The position numbers and the translations under genes were made by a program. A stretch of DNA of 64,000 nucleotides from JAAZLS01 sp964585925. Its GTDB lineage: Bacteria; Bacillota; Dethiobacteria; DTU022. Positions 1 through 8,918 of this stretch are shown here, piece after piece. The stretch is taken from contig CAZPFS010000004.1 of assembly GCA_964585925.1 (NCBI GenBank), forward strand, positions 12,003 through 76,002. The letters run 5' to 3'. The notes under the pieces are model-generated. The model ran no database searches. It saw nothing but the letters and a program-made list of their open reading frames with translations, and was not told the origin of the DNA. Position 1 is the stretch's first letter, and every line of letters begins with the position of its first letter.

Positions 1-1
1 G

Positions 2-205
2 GCCCCGCGCACGGTATTTGATCATATCGATCAGATAGTGGTCAAGGCCGATCTGAATGGCGCTCAGGGGGTTTACCGGCAGGAGCTGGTGCCGGTGGCA
101 TTGGATCGGGAGGGGAACATGCTGCCGGGAGTAGAAGTGCTGCCGGGGAAAATTGGGGTAACCATTGTTTTGGTTAAAGAAGAACCGGCGGACAATAACC
201 AATAA
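2..205 (+). CDS. cdaR: YbbR-domain protein (CdaR-like), C-terminal fragment
   Basis: Only the last 67 codons are present; the gene enters from the left edge in frame 2 and stops with TAA at 203-205. The fragment ends in a beta-rich stretch (VLPGKIGVTIVLVKEE) typical of the last YbbR repeat, followed by a short polar tail. YbbR/CdaR proteins are membrane-anchored extracytoplasmic regulators of the diadenylate cyclase CdaA. The order cdaA-cdaR-glmM is conserved in Firmicutes, and glmM follows here after 16 bases, which supports the call. The family assignment rests on this context and a short fragment. Confidence 0.72.
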   Translation, partial: APRTVFDHIDQIVVKADLNGAQGVYRQELVPVALDREGNMLPGVEVLPGKIGVTIVLVKEEPADNNQ

Positions 206-221
206 GCAGTATTTGAAATAA

Positions 222-1577
222 ATGGGGGCCTTGAATTTGGCAAAGCTGTTTGGAACGGACGGGATAAGGGGGGTAGCCAATCAGGATCTCACCCCCGAGT
301 TGGCTTTCAGGATTGGGCGGATTGCCGCTTCGTTGCTCAGGGAAGGGGATCACCCGGTAATACTGGTGGGGAGAGACACCCGGCTTTCCGGAGGAATGCT
401 GGAGAGCTCGTTGGCGGCAGGTATTGCTTCCGCCGGGGTTGACGTCCATCTGCTGGGGATAGCCACCACCCCTGCAGTATCCTATATTACCCGCAGTAAT
501 AAAGCAATGGCCGGAGTGGTTATCTCAGCCTCTCACAATCCTATAGAGGACAATGGTCTCAAAATATTTAACCATCGGGGGGTAAAGCTTTCCCAAGCGC
601 TGGAACAACAGATCGAACAGATCTATTTTTCCGGGCGGGACCCCTTTTCCCGGGTAGTAGGAACAGCGGTGGGACAGATATATTGTGATCCGGTGCCGGT
701 TAATCGCTACCGGGATTATCTGAAGCAGCAGGGGCCGGATCTGAAGGGTCTGCGGATAGCCGTTGATTGCGGGCATGGTGCAGCCTGTACTATTGCCCCG
801 GAAATCCTGATTTCCCTGGGTGCCGAATTGAGGGTAATTCATGGCACCCCCGATGGCGCGATGATCAACGTGAACTGCGGATCTACCAACCCGGCCCGTT
901 TATGCCAGGAGGTCGTGCAGTGGGGGGGGGATTTGGGGCTGGCTTTTGACGGCGATGCCGACCGGTTGATTGCAGCGGATGAACGGGGACGGGTGGTTGA
1001 CGGCGATGCTATAATGGCCATTTGCGCCCTGGATATGGTTGCCGCCGGGCGGCTGAATCACAACACTCTGGTAGTGACAATAATGAGCAACGGTGGCCTT
1101 GAGCTTCTGGGCGAGCGGCATGGATTTGAAGTTCTGAGGACGCCGGTGGGGGACCGGTTTGTTCAGGAAAAAATGCTGGAAGGCGGCTACAATCTGGGTG
1201 GAGAACAATCGGGTCACATTATTTTTACCGATCACTGCTCAACCGGTGACGGGCTGCTTACGGCTTTACAGTTGTTGAAGGTGGTGCAGGCCCGAGGAGT
1301 ACCATTTTCAGAACTGGCCGCCCTATTGCCCCGGTTTCCACAGGTATTGATAAACCGGCAGGTGCCATCCACCGATGGGTGGCAATCCAATAAAGCCATA
1401 GCTAACGAGATCGCCGGGCTCAGACAGAATCTGGGACGGCATGGACGGCTGCTGGTGCGCCCTTCGGGAACCGAGCCGGTGATTAGGGTGATGATGGAGG
1501 CTCCGCTTCCGGAAGATGAGTTGCGGATGCAGGCGCAGGCCTTGGCCGAGATAATTGCCCGGGAACTTAATGCTTGA
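222..1577 (+). CDS. glmM: Phosphoglucosamine mutase GlmM
   Basis: Converts glucosamine-6-phosphate to glucosamine-1-phosphate for UDP-GlcNAc synthesis in the cytoplasm. All four landmarks of the alpha-D-phosphohexomutase family are visible: the N-terminal KLFGTDGIRG, the phosphoserine loop ISASHNP (Ser104 from this start), the metal loop DGDADR and the C-terminal phosphate clamp RPSGTEPVIRVM. The length of 451 residues is normal. The ATG at 222 has no good Shine-Dalgarno; a TTG at 237, eight bases after GGGGG, would give the usual compact MAKLFGTDGIRG start and may be the true one. It sits between cdaR and glmS, the next two steps of amino-sugar supply. Confidence 0.96.
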   Translation: MGALNLAKLFGTDGIRGVANQDLTPELAFRIGRIAASLLREGDHPVILVGRDTRLSGGMLESSLAAGIASAGVDVHLLGIATTPAVSYITRSNKAMAGVVISASHNPIEDNGLKIFNHRGVKLSQALEQQIEQIYFSGRDPFSRVVGTAVGQIYCDPVPVNRYRDYLKQQGPDLKGLRIAVDCGHGAACTIAPEILISLGAELRVIHGTPDGAMINVNCGSTNPARLCQEVVQWGGDLGLAFDGDADRLIAADERGRVVDGDAIMAICALDMVAAGRLNHNTLVVTIMSNGGLELLGERHGFEVLRTPVGDRFVQEKMLEGGYNLGGEQSGHIIFTDHCSTGDGLLTALQLLKVVQARGVPFSELAALLPRFPQVLINRQVPSTDGWQSNKAIANEIAGLRQNLGRHGRLLVRPSGTEPVIRVMMEAPLPEDELRMQAQALAEIIARELNA

Positions 1578-1630
1578 ATCGAGGCAACTTATGCAATATT
1601 CATTGCACATTGTATACGGAGGGATAAGCC

Positions 1631-3469
1631 ATGTGTGGTATTGTTGGTTACGCTGGTTTTCGAGAGGCATTTGATATTATTCTGGATGGGCTGAAAACTC
1701 TGGAATACAGGGGTTGCGATTCTTCCGGAATTGCTTTGGTTACAGGTGATCAGCGCTTGGAGGTGGCCAGGGTTACCGGAGCGGCAGGATTGCTGGAACA
1801 GCAGGCCCGGGGAAAACTGTCTCGCTCCACCCTGGGGATCGGCCATAGCCGGTGGGCAACCCACGGGCGCCCTTCGGATGAGAATGCTCATCCTCATCTC
1901 AGTTGCGACCAGACCATTGCCCTGGCCCATAACGGAATTATTGAAAACCACCTCTCCCTGCGCATCCGGCTGGAGCAGGAGGGGCACCGGTTTCGTTCGC
2001 AAACCGATTCCGAGGTGCTGGCGCACCTGGTGGAAAAATATTACCGGGGAGATCTGCGGGAGGCGCTTCAGGAGGCGGTAAACCAGGTCGAAGGTTCCTA
2101 CGCCATTGTAGTCATTTGCAGCAATGAACCGCAAAGGATAATCTGCACCCGCAAGGACAGCCCGCTGATTGTCGGCCTGGGGCAAGATGAAAATTTTGTA
2201 GCCTCCGATTTTCCGGCTTTACTGGCCCATACTCGCCGAACTTTTATTCTGGAGGACGGGGATTTTGCTTCCCTTACCCCCGAGGGGGTGGAACTGTCCG
2301 ATCGTGGCGGAAACAAAATAACCAGGGAAATATTTGAGGTGGGATGGGATGTGGCCGCGGCCGAAAAAGGCGGATATCCCCATTTTATGCTCAAAGAGAT
2401 CATGGAGCAGCCGTTGGCGATACGGGAAACCCTGCGTCAACGGATCGATCTGGAAGCAGGACGAGTATCACTGCCGGAGCTGAACCTGGCTTCTGAAGAA
2501 GCCAAGTTGTTGAGCAAGATCTATATCGTGGCCTGTGGGACCTCCTCCCATGCTGGATATGTAGGCAAATACGCCATTGAGAAGCTGGCCCGGGTGCCGG
2601 TGGAGGTGGATCCGGCCTCGGAATTTCGCTATCGGGATCCACTTCTGGATAAAACCCAGCTGGTGGTGGTGATCAGCCAGTCCGGGGAGACCGCCGACAC
2701 CCTGGAGGCGTTGCGGCTGTGCAGTGAAAAGGGGGTCAGGGTGCTGGCCGTCACCAACGCCATCGGCAGCAGCGTGGCCAGGGAGGCGGACCGGACGCTG
2801 TTGACCCATGCCGGCCCGGAAATAGCGGTAGCCTCTACCAAGGCCTACCTGGCTCAACTGATCGTTTTATACCTGTTGGCCCTTAATCTGGGGCAGCTCA
2901 GGGGCGCCGTCTCTCCGGAGACGGGCGCGGCCCTGGTTCGGGAACTGGCCGGGTTGCCGGAAAAGCTAACCAAAATTCTGGAGCCGGAACGCCTGGAGGA
3001 ACTCCAACAAATTGCGGATCAGTTGGCCTGCTGGGAGAGCGTTTTTTACATCGGCCGGAACCTGGATCGCGCCACCGCCATGGAGGGCTCCCTGAAGTTG
3101 AAAGAAGTCTCCTACGTTCACGCCGAAGCCTACCCTGCCGGGGAGTTGAAACACGGCCCCCTGGCCTTGATCTCCGGCGGTATGCCCGTGGTGGCTCTGG
3201 CTACCCAGAAACATGTTCTGGAGAAGACCCTAAACAATGTACAGGAAATAAAGGCACGGGAGGGCTCGGTATTCATGGTAACCTGCGAGGGGTTCAGCGG
3301 GATGGAGCAGGCGGCGGACCGGGTCTTCTATATCCCCGCAGTGCATCCGCTGCTGACGCCGGTCCCGGCCATCGTCCCTTTGCAGCTGATCGCCTACTAC
3401 ACCAGTCTGGCCCGGGGCTGTCCGGTAGACAAACCCCGTAACCTGGCCAAAAGTGTAACCGTGGAATAG
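1631..3469 (+). CDS. glmS: Glutamine--fructose-6-phosphate aminotransferase
   Basis: Makes glucosamine-6-phosphate from fructose-6-phosphate and glutamine. The protein starts MCGIVGYAG, so Cys2 becomes the N-terminal nucleophile of the glutaminase domain (about 1-220). Two SIS sugar-isomerase domains follow (about 290-600), with ACGTSSHAGYVGK and SQSGETADTLEAL in the first and the conserved end PRNLAKSVTVE. Full length at 612 residues. GGAGGG lies seven bases before the ATG. The 53-base gap to glmM is too short for a glmS ribozyme, so ribozyme control is not seen here. Confidence 0.97.
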   Translation: MCGIVGYAGFREAFDIILDGLKTLEYRGCDSSGIALVTGDQRLEVARVTGAAGLLEQQARGKLSRSTLGIGHSRWATHGRPSDENAHPHLSCDQTIALAHNGIIENHLSLRIRLEQEGHRFRSQTDSEVLAHLVEKYYRGDLREALQEAVNQVEGSYAIVVICSNEPQRIICTRKDSPLIVGLGQDENFVASDFPALLAHTRRTFILEDGDFASLTPEGVELSDRGGNKITREIFEVGWDVAAAEKGGYPHFMLKEIMEQPLAIRETLRQRIDLEAGRVSLPELNLASEEAKLLSKIYIVACGTSSHAGYVGKYAIEKLARVPVEVDPASEFRYRDPLLDKTQLVVVISQSGETADTLEALRLCSEKGVRVLAVTNAIGSSVAREADRTLLTHAGPEIAVASTKAYLAQLIVLYLLALNLGQLRGAVSPETGAALVRELAGLPEKLTKILEPERLEELQQIADQLACWESVFYIGRNLDRATAMEGSLKLKEVSYVHAEAYPAGELKHGPLALISGGMPVVALATQKHVLEKTLNNVQEIKAREGSVFMVTCEGFSGMEQAADRVFYIPAVHPLLTPVPAIVPLQLIAYYTSLARGCPVDKPRNLAKSVTVE

Positions 3470-3519
3470 CGGAGTAAAGGAAGCGACAGGGGCGGAGGCG
3501 TTGATCATATGTCTTATTT

Positions 3520-3548
3520 TTGCAATTTGAGTCTATTAATGATAAAAC
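3520..3548 (+). promoter_or_regulatory. Putative sigma-A promoter for purC
   Basis: TTGCAA (3520-3525), 17 bases, then TAAAAC (3543-3548), about 30 bases upstream of the purC start. It falls in the 97-base gap after glmS. The match is moderate; found by eye only. Confidence 0.35.
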
Positions 3549-3578
3549 GGTAACAAATCTATTCAGGTGGTGGCAGCC

Positions 3579-4256
3579 GTGCATTTAATCTGTGATGGAA
3601 AAACAAAGGCAGTGTATGAAGCCGGCCCGGGCAAAATTTTGCTGAAGTTCAAGGATCAGGTAACCGGTGCGGGGGGAGTGGTTGATCCCGGTGCAAATTC
3701 GATCATCGGTGAAATCAAAGGAAAGGGACAGGCTTCGCTGCAGCTATCCCGGCATTTTTTTGAAATCCTAAGGTGCGCCGGCCTCCCCAGCCACTATCTG
3801 GAAACTGACCTGTCTGCCGGCACAATGCTGGTTAAGCGGGCGGAAACCTTCGGCCAGGGGCTGGAATTCATCTGCCGGCTGAAAGCGGCCGGCAGTTTTG
3901 TGCGCCGGTATGGAAGGTATGTCCACGAGGGGGAGCCCCTGGATTGCCTGGTGGAGATCACCCTGAAGGATGATCAAAGGGGCGATCCCCTGATCAATGA
4001 ACAGGCTTTAATTCAGCTCCGTTTGATCACACCGCAGGAAATTCTCCGGGCGGTTGAGCTCTCCCGGCAGATCGCCGGCCTGGTGGAACAGGAATGCCGG
4101 CGGGCGGGGCTGGAGCTGATCGACATCAAGCTGGAATTCGGCCGTATTGGCGGGCAGGTTGTGGTGATCGACGAGATCTCGGGGGATAACATGCGGGTAT
4201 CCAGGGAGGGGGAAATCCTGGATCAAAAAAAGCTCTGTGCCCTGATTTGCGGTTGA
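3579..4256 (+). CDS. purC: SAICAR synthetase PurC
   Basis: Joins CAIR and aspartate with ATP in purine synthesis. The N-terminus carries the family signature CDGKTKAVYEAG and KDQVTGAG, and the C-terminal half has LIDIKLEFGR and VVIDEISGDNMRV for nucleotide and metal binding. From GTG 3579 the protein has 225 residues, slightly short of the usual 235-240. GTG codons at 3567 and 3570 lie within or against the AGGTGG Shine-Dalgarno (3565-3570), so GTG 3579, eight bases downstream, is the better start. No other pur genes are adjacent, so it is a stand-alone copy in this window. Confidence 0.93.
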   Translation: MHLICDGKTKAVYEAGPGKILLKFKDQVTGAGGVVDPGANSIIGEIKGKGQASLQLSRHFFEILRCAGLPSHYLETDLSAGTMLVKRAETFGQGLEFICRLKAAGSFVRRYGRYVHEGEPLDCLVEITLKDDQRGDPLINEQALIQLRLITPQEILRAVELSRQIAGLVEQECRRAGLELIDIKLEFGRIGGQVVVIDEISGDNMRVSREGEILDQKKLCALICG

Positions 4257-4306
4257 CGGGGTTATGGAACATCATCCATACCGGGGTGAATGGGGGAGGA
4301 GCCATA

Positions 4307-4591
4307 ATGTATTCTTCAAGGGAATGGCAGGAAGAGATGCGCCAGCAAGGGGAAAATTATCAAAAACAGAAGGAAGAAGAAATGAAAGGCAAGAAATACA
4401 AAACCGAAAACGGGGTTGAAATTTCATGCCTGCAGTGCAACAATCCCTACTTTCACAAGGGCAAAGCCCTTTTAAATACCAGGGGTATGACATTTTTTGG
4501 CCTGGATTGGCTGGACGGGGGGGCTGTTATACTCATTTGTACCGGTTGTGGGTTTATTCACTGGTTCCACCGGGATACCAGGGAAGTATAG
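4307..4591 (+). CDS. Small zinc-ribbon protein of unknown function
   Basis: A 94-residue protein beginning MYSSREWQEEM after a strong GGGGGAGGA site six bases upstream. The first 35 residues are charged and likely helical. The second half has two CxxC knuckles (CLQC and CTGC) about 34 residues apart, flanking a hydrophobic LDWLDGGAVILI strand, which is a zinc-ribbon layout. Translation further upstream overlaps purC and is unlikely. No catalytic motif is visible. It may be a nucleic-acid-binding or metal-binding accessory protein; the exact family was not recognised. Confidence 0.72.
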   Translation: MYSSREWQEEMRQQGENYQKQKEEEMKGKKYKTENGVEISCLQCNNPYFHKGKALLNTRGMTFFGLDWLDGGAVILICTGCGFIHWFHRDTREV

Positions 4592-4665
4592 GCGGCTGTT
4601 TCAATCCGGGCCTACTGTTGTGAAAAAAGGGTGACCCCACCCCCATTATCAGATAGGATGATGTT

Positions 4666-5331
4666 ATGAATTGGCAAGCGGTATTATTTGATCTGGACGG
4701 CACCTTGCTGGATACCCTGCCCGATCTAGCCTATTCGGTCAACGAAATTCTTTCCGAAATGGGCTATCCTGTTCATGAAGTGGACCGCTACCGGTATTTT
4801 GTGGGCGATGGGGTGGAAACCCTGCTCAGGCGCGCCCTGCCCGGTGGGGAACGAGCTGCCGATGAACAGATCGGAGCGGCGGTGAAAGCGATGGAAAAGG
4901 TGTATGGGCGCCGCTGGAGGGGACATACCCGTCCCTATCCCGGTATTTCCGAAATGCTTACCTGGCTTGAACAGCGGCAAATCCCCAAAGCCATAATCTC
5001 CAACAAGCCCGATCTGTTTACTGGCATAATGGTCCGTGAATTGCTTGCGGGTTTTCGGTTTGAGGTGATCCGGGGAGCCGTCCCCGGCGCCCCTAAGAAA
5101 CCCGATCCGACGGTGGCGCTGGAGATCACCCGGCTGATGGAGGCCGAACCCGCGCGGGTGATGTTTGTAGGCGATTCCAGCATCGATATGCTGACGGCCG
5201 GTGCAGCCGGCATGTACCCGGTGGGGGTTGGATGGGGTTTCCGGACGGTAGAGGAACTTTTGCAAAACGGCGCGCGGGCGATACTTGATTCGCCGCCGGA
5301 TATTGCCAAATTATTCGACGCAGGAGTCTGA
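4666..5331 (+). CDS. gph: HAD-superfamily phosphatase, phosphoglycolate phosphatase type
   Basis: Cytoplasmic HAD hydrolase of subfamily IA. Motif I is LFDLDGTLLDT (nucleophile Asp9, acid Asp11), motif II is IISNKPD, and motifs III/IV are GAPKKPDP and MFVGDSSIDMLTA. A helical cap lies between motif I and motif II. Length (221) and the GDGVETLL cap segment match the Gph/PGPase group, which removes 2-phosphoglycolate, though related enzymes act on other small phosphates. The next gene is also a HAD protein of a different subfamily, starting four bases after this stop. Confidence 0.82.
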   Translation: MNWQAVLFDLDGTLLDTLPDLAYSVNEILSEMGYPVHEVDRYRYFVGDGVETLLRRALPGGERAADEQIGAAVKAMEKVYGRRWRGHTRPYPGISEMLTWLEQRQIPKAIISNKPDLFTGIMVRELLAGFRFEVIRGAVPGAPKKPDPTVALEITRLMEAEPARVMFVGDSSIDMLTAGAAGMYPVGVGWGFRTVEELLQNGARAILDSPPDIAKLFDAGV

Positions 5332-5335
5332 TCGC

Positions 5336-6064
5336 ATGAAACACGAGGAGCAAAAAATTGCCTATGTGCTTGATTTTGACGGCACGGTGACCGCACTGGA
5401 CATATCCACGGAACTGGCCACGAAGTTCGGGGGGCGGGTGTTTCAAAAAACTGAAGAGGCTTATCGGGGGAAACAGATCGGAATGAGGGAATGGCTGGCT
5501 ATGGCCTGTTCCAGCCTGCCTCCGGATCTGGATTACCTGACTGCGCTTTCCCTGGATATGGCTGTGATCAGGCCGGGTTTTTTGGAATTTCTGCAATTTG
5601 CCCGTTCCGGCGGCCATGGGGTATACATTGCCAGTGACGGGCTGGGATTCTACATTGAACCGGTACTCGAAAAATCAGGCTGTTTGAAATATATCAGCAA
5701 TATTTACAGGAATGAAACAGTAACTAGCCCTGAAGGCTTGCAAATAGTGATCAACACCCCCCATCCTGTCTGCCGGTACTGCGGAAACTGCAAGGCCCTT
5801 CAGGTGGCGAAATTGAAAAAAAAAGGCTGCCGGGTAATATATGTTGGCGATGGCAGCAATGACCGATTTGGGGCATCCAGAGCGGATATGGTTTTTGCCC
5901 GGGACCGGTTGGCCGCATATTTTAAGAAAAATGGCTTTTCATTTAATCCCTGGGTTGATTTTTACGACATTTTACGCCTTTTGGCTTCCGGGTTGAGGAC
6001 AAACATTTCTGCCCCGTTGTGCAACCCGGAGGGGGAAGGCCTGGATCAGCGGTTGGAAGCCTGA
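5336..6064 (+). CDS. HAD-IB phosphatase, MtnX-like
   Basis: 242-residue HAD protein with motif I VLDFDGTVTALD near residue 14 and motif III/IV KKKGCRVIYVGDGSNDRFGASRAD. A central CRYCGNCK segment may bind metal. The motif pattern and length resemble MtnX (2-hydroxy-3-keto-5-methylthiopentenyl-1-phosphate phosphatase) and phosphoserine-phosphatase-like enzymes. The start was set at ATG 5336 because CAGGAG lies nine bases upstream and the translation before it runs into gph. It converges on a class II aldolase gene of the same superfamily as MtnB, so a role in methylthio- or deoxy-sugar phosphate salvage is possible but unproven. Confidence 0.7.
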   Translation: MKHEEQKIAYVLDFDGTVTALDISTELATKFGGRVFQKTEEAYRGKQIGMREWLAMACSSLPPDLDYLTALSLDMAVIRPGFLEFLQFARSGGHGVYIASDGLGFYIEPVLEKSGCLKYISNIYRNETVTSPEGLQIVINTPHPVCRYCGNCKALQVAKLKKKGCRVIYVGDGSNDRFGASRADMVFARDRLAAYFKKNGFSFNPWVDFYDILRLLASGLRTNISAPLCNPEGEGLDQRLEA

Positions 6065-6108
6065 AATTGGATCCACGCTGGTTTTCCAGGTTGAACCGCC
6101 CGGCGATA

Positions 6109-6756
6109 TCAAAGGTTTAACCACTGTTTGAACTGCAGGCAGTTCTCTTTGGAAATCTGTGAAGGCTTACCATCCAGAAGACGGCAGAGGATCGTCACCC
6201 GGCAGGCTTCCTCCAGGGCTAGGGTTGTATTGATTGCCGCTCGCAGGTTTGGGCCGAAAGAAACCAGGCCATGGTTTTGCATCATTATCGCCTGCGCCGA
6301 GGGATTGTTTTCCAGCGCCGAGGCCACGGCAGCAGCCAGTTCAGTCGAGCCGGGCAGGAAGAACGGGATCAGGGGTGTTTCCATAAACCGGATCATTTCC
6401 ACTGTCAGCGGGAGTATATTCAGGTTGTACAATCCGGCAATGATCGCCGACGGGGCGTGGGTATGGGCTACCGCCTCTACCGACGGGTTTAGCCGGTAAA
6501 TCTGCAGGTGCAATGAGGTTTCTATGGAAGGGAGCGCCGATCCCGCGCTGACCGGCCGTCCCCGATCATCCAGTTCCACCATGGATTCAGGCTTCAAATT
6601 ACCTTTGTATAACCCGCCGGGGGTAATTAAGAACCCTTTTCGTCCCGGCAACTTCACGCTTAAATTACCCCCGGCAGCGGTAAACAGTTTTTCCCGGTAG
6701 AGTTCCCTTGTTGCCCGGGAAAGCAACCGGCGAAGCTCGGGATATTCCAATTGCAA
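6109..6756 (-). CDS. Class II aldolase/adducin family protein (FucA/MtnB-like)
   Basis: 215-residue zinc-dependent sugar-phosphate aldolase or dehydratase. Seen are the N-terminal GGNLSVKLPG phosphate loop, an ITPGG turn, the Glu in LPSIETSLH at the catalytic-acid position, the HTHAPS zinc motif and a third zinc His in MQNHGLVSFG. The family includes L-fuculose-1-phosphate aldolase, the Ald2 enzyme of the DHAP shunt and MtnB; the sequence alone does not decide. TTG 6756 is only three bases from AGGGGG, so the in-frame TTG at 6750 is the better-spaced start. It ends 44 bases from the convergent HAD gene. Confidence 0.82.
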   Translation of the reverse strand: MQLEYPELRRLLSRATRELYREKLFTAAGGNLSVKLPGRKGFLITPGGLYKGNLKPESMVELDDRGRPVSAGSALPSIETSLHLQIYRLNPSVEAVAHTHAPSAIIAGLYNLNILPLTVEMIRFMETPLIPFFLPGSTELAAAVASALENNPSAQAIMMQNHGLVSFGPNLRAAINTTLALEEACRVTILCRLLDGKPSQISKENCLQFKQWLNL

Positions 6757-6898
6757 ATTCCCCCTGTAAATTATTCCTATAGTTGATTATAATACATTTT
6801 AAGAAGATTTAATAAGGCTAATCCAGCCAGAAGACAGGGGTATCGATTTTGCCTGCAATTTGCGAGCGGGCGATTATAAAGGAGACCTGAATAATTAA

Positions 6899-7555
6899 GT
6901 GCAAAAGATAGTGGTAATCGCTAATGGCGCTTTCGGGGACGCGGAGTTTTACCGCCGGCAAATAAGGGAAAAGGATTATATTATCTGTGCTGACGGGGGG
7001 CTGCGCCACGCCCTGGCCATGGGGATCTGTCCCCACCTGGTAATCGGAGACGGAGATTCATTATCTACCGATCTGCGCTGCCGGCTTGAACAGCTAAACC
7101 TGGATTGGCGGCAGTACCGGGAAATCAATCAGGAAAAATCGGACCTCGAATTTGCTCTGGACTATGCGGTAACCCTGAGACCGGAGGAGATAGTCATTTA
7201 CGGCGCTCTGGGGGGGGAAAGGGTTGATCACGAGTTTATTAATATTTTACTGCTGACAATCCCTCTCAATAAAGGAATTTGCTCCAAAATCATTGATGAA
7301 CAGCAGGAGATTCAGTTGATGAACCGGGAACTGGCGGTTGCAGGCCGGGTCGGTGATTATCTTTCTTTGTTTGCATTGACCCCCGTGGCTACCGGTGTGG
7401 TTACGGAGGGGCTGAAATACCCTTTGCACAAAGAGACGCTGTATTTTGCTTCTTCCCGCGGGCTCAGCAATGAATTTACCGGCACCGAAGCTCGAATTAC
7501 GGTCGAATCGGGGCTGCTGCTGGCGGTCAAGAACAACCGGCAATTCGGGGCTTAA
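6899..7555 (+). CDS. thiN: Thiamine pyrophosphokinase
   Basis: Transfers pyrophosphate from ATP to thiamine to make TPP. The N-terminal domain has IICADGGLRHAL, PHLVIGDGDSL and KSDLEFALDYA, then YGALGGERVDHEFINILLL, all signature segments of the TPK catalytic fold. The C-terminal beta domain ends in EFTGTEARITVESGLLL. GTG start with AAAGGAG about 14 bases upstream, which is a long spacing. Not part of the riboswitch-controlled thi transporter unit 1.4 kb away, but functionally linked as the enzyme that activates imported or salvaged thiamine. Confidence 0.92.
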   Translation: MQKIVVIANGAFGDAEFYRRQIREKDYIICADGGLRHALAMGICPHLVIGDGDSLSTDLRCRLEQLNLDWRQYREINQEKSDLEFALDYAVTLRPEEIVIYGALGGERVDHEFINILLLTIPLNKGICSKIIDEQQEIQLMNRELAVAGRVGDYLSLFALTPVATGVVTEGLKYPLHKETLYFASSRGLSNEFTGTEARITVESGLLLAVKNNRQFGA

Positions 7556-7675
7556 ATTTTTCAGTAAAATACTCACCCCATAATTCTACGCATACCATAA
7601 TAACTACATGATTCGGTAAAACATTTTGATACTCCGGTTGGGGTATGGTAGTATAATTTTTTAAGGGGTAAGAAA

Positions 7676-8893
7676 ATGGGTAATTTTCCAGGCCTGTTCA
7701 ATGGCACGACAGCTGTTCTTTTATCTTTATCGACAATTCTGCTTGCCGGGTTTTTGCTGACGCGTATTACCCAACTAGCCAGGTTGCCCAATGTTACCGG
7801 CTATATTATCGCCGGCGTCCTGATCGGCCCCTATGTCTTGAATTTGATTCCCCATGAGATGGTTGAGAACATGGGATTTATCAGTGACATTGCCCTGGCG
7901 TTCATTGCCTTCGGGGTGGGCCGTTTCTTTAAAAAGGAGGTTTTCAAAGAAACCGGGCTGGGCATTGTGGCGATCGTTTTGGCGGAATCGCTGGTAGCCG
8001 GATTTTTGGTAACATTATTGATGCATTATCTATTTCACCTGGATTGGAATTTTTGTTTGCTTTTGGGGGCGATTGCCACTGCAACGGCCCCTGCCAGCAC
8101 CATGGTTACCATCCGGCAATATCATGCGCGGGGAAATTTTGTAAACATATTGCTTCAGGTTGTGGCCTTTGACGATGCAGTATGCCTTATTGTATTTAGC
8201 ATCGCCATCGCTTTTATTAATACTAAAACCGGAGCCAGGGTTTCTTTTTCAGAGATTATTTTCCCGCTGGTCTTAAATATTGGCGCGCTGGCCACCGGAT
8301 TTGTGAGCGGCCTGGTGCTGAGCAAGCTGATGACCCCGAGACGAAGTGAAGACAACCGGCTGATACTGACCATTTCATTGCTCCTGGGCATCGCCGGATT
8401 ATGCGCGGCCGTGGATATCTCGCCCTTACTGGCCTGTATGTTTTTTGGCACCACCTACATCAACATGACCAGGGACAAGGAACTATACCGGCAAGTTGAA
8501 AAATTTACCCCGCCCATACTTTCTATATTTTTTGTTGTATCGGGAATGAGCCTGGATATTGGCACATTCAATACCCTGGGAGTAATCGGCGCCTCTTATT
8601 TTGTGATCCGGATTGCCGGGAAATATCTCGGCGCCTATCTGGGCTGTGTTCTGGCCAAAACCACAAAAAATATCCGGAATTTTCTGGGGTTGGCTTTGAT
8701 CCCCCAGGCGGGGGTGGCTATTGGCCTGGCCTTTTTGGGGAAAAGAGTCCTGCCGGGCATGGTGGGAAATATGTTGTTGGCGGTAATTCTTTCTTCCTCG
8801 GTGCTATACGAGCTGATTGGTCCGGCCTGCGCCAAAATTGCCCTGGTCTGTTCCGGCTCATTGAAAAAAAGGGAAGATCCAAACCATTTGTAA
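7676..8893 (+). CDS. CPA2-family cation/proton antiporter
   Basis: 405 residues with about 12 hydrophobic segments spread along the whole protein, starting after AAGGGG eight bases upstream. RLPNVTGYIIAGVLIGPYVL is the Na+/H+ exchanger signature of the KefB/GerN group, and the paired-helix core is visible as ATATAPASTM and VVAFDDAV, the latter with the Asp-Asp pair typical of electrogenic CPA2 members. There is no cytoplasmic TrkA-N/RCK domain, so it is a bare transport domain. The likely substrate is Na+ or K+ against H+; the ion cannot be fixed from sequence. It stands alone, convergent with the thi transporter genes. Confidence 0.86.
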   Translation: MGNFPGLFNGTTAVLLSLSTILLAGFLLTRITQLARLPNVTGYIIAGVLIGPYVLNLIPHEMVENMGFISDIALAFIAFGVGRFFKKEVFKETGLGIVAIVLAESLVAGFLVTLLMHYLFHLDWNFCLLLGAIATATAPASTMVTIRQYHARGNFVNILLQVVAFDDAVCLIVFSIAIAFINTKTGARVSFSEIIFPLVLNIGALATGFVSGLVLSKLMTPRRSEDNRLILTISLLLGIAGLCAAVDISPLLACMFFGTTYINMTRDKELYRQVEKFTPPILSIFFVVSGMSLDIGTFNTLGVIGASYFVIRIAGKYLGAYLGCVLAKTTKNIRNFLGLALIPQAGVAIGLAFLGKRVLPGMVGNMLLAVILSSSVLYELIGPACAKIALVCSGSLKKREDPNHL

Positions 8894-8918
8894 TATGATG
8901 AAACGATCCTGCATCGGC

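Noticed and set aside
1578..1630. glmS ribozyme upstream of glmS
   Set aside because: The gap to glmM is only 53 bases and shows none of the ribozyme core; there is not enough room.
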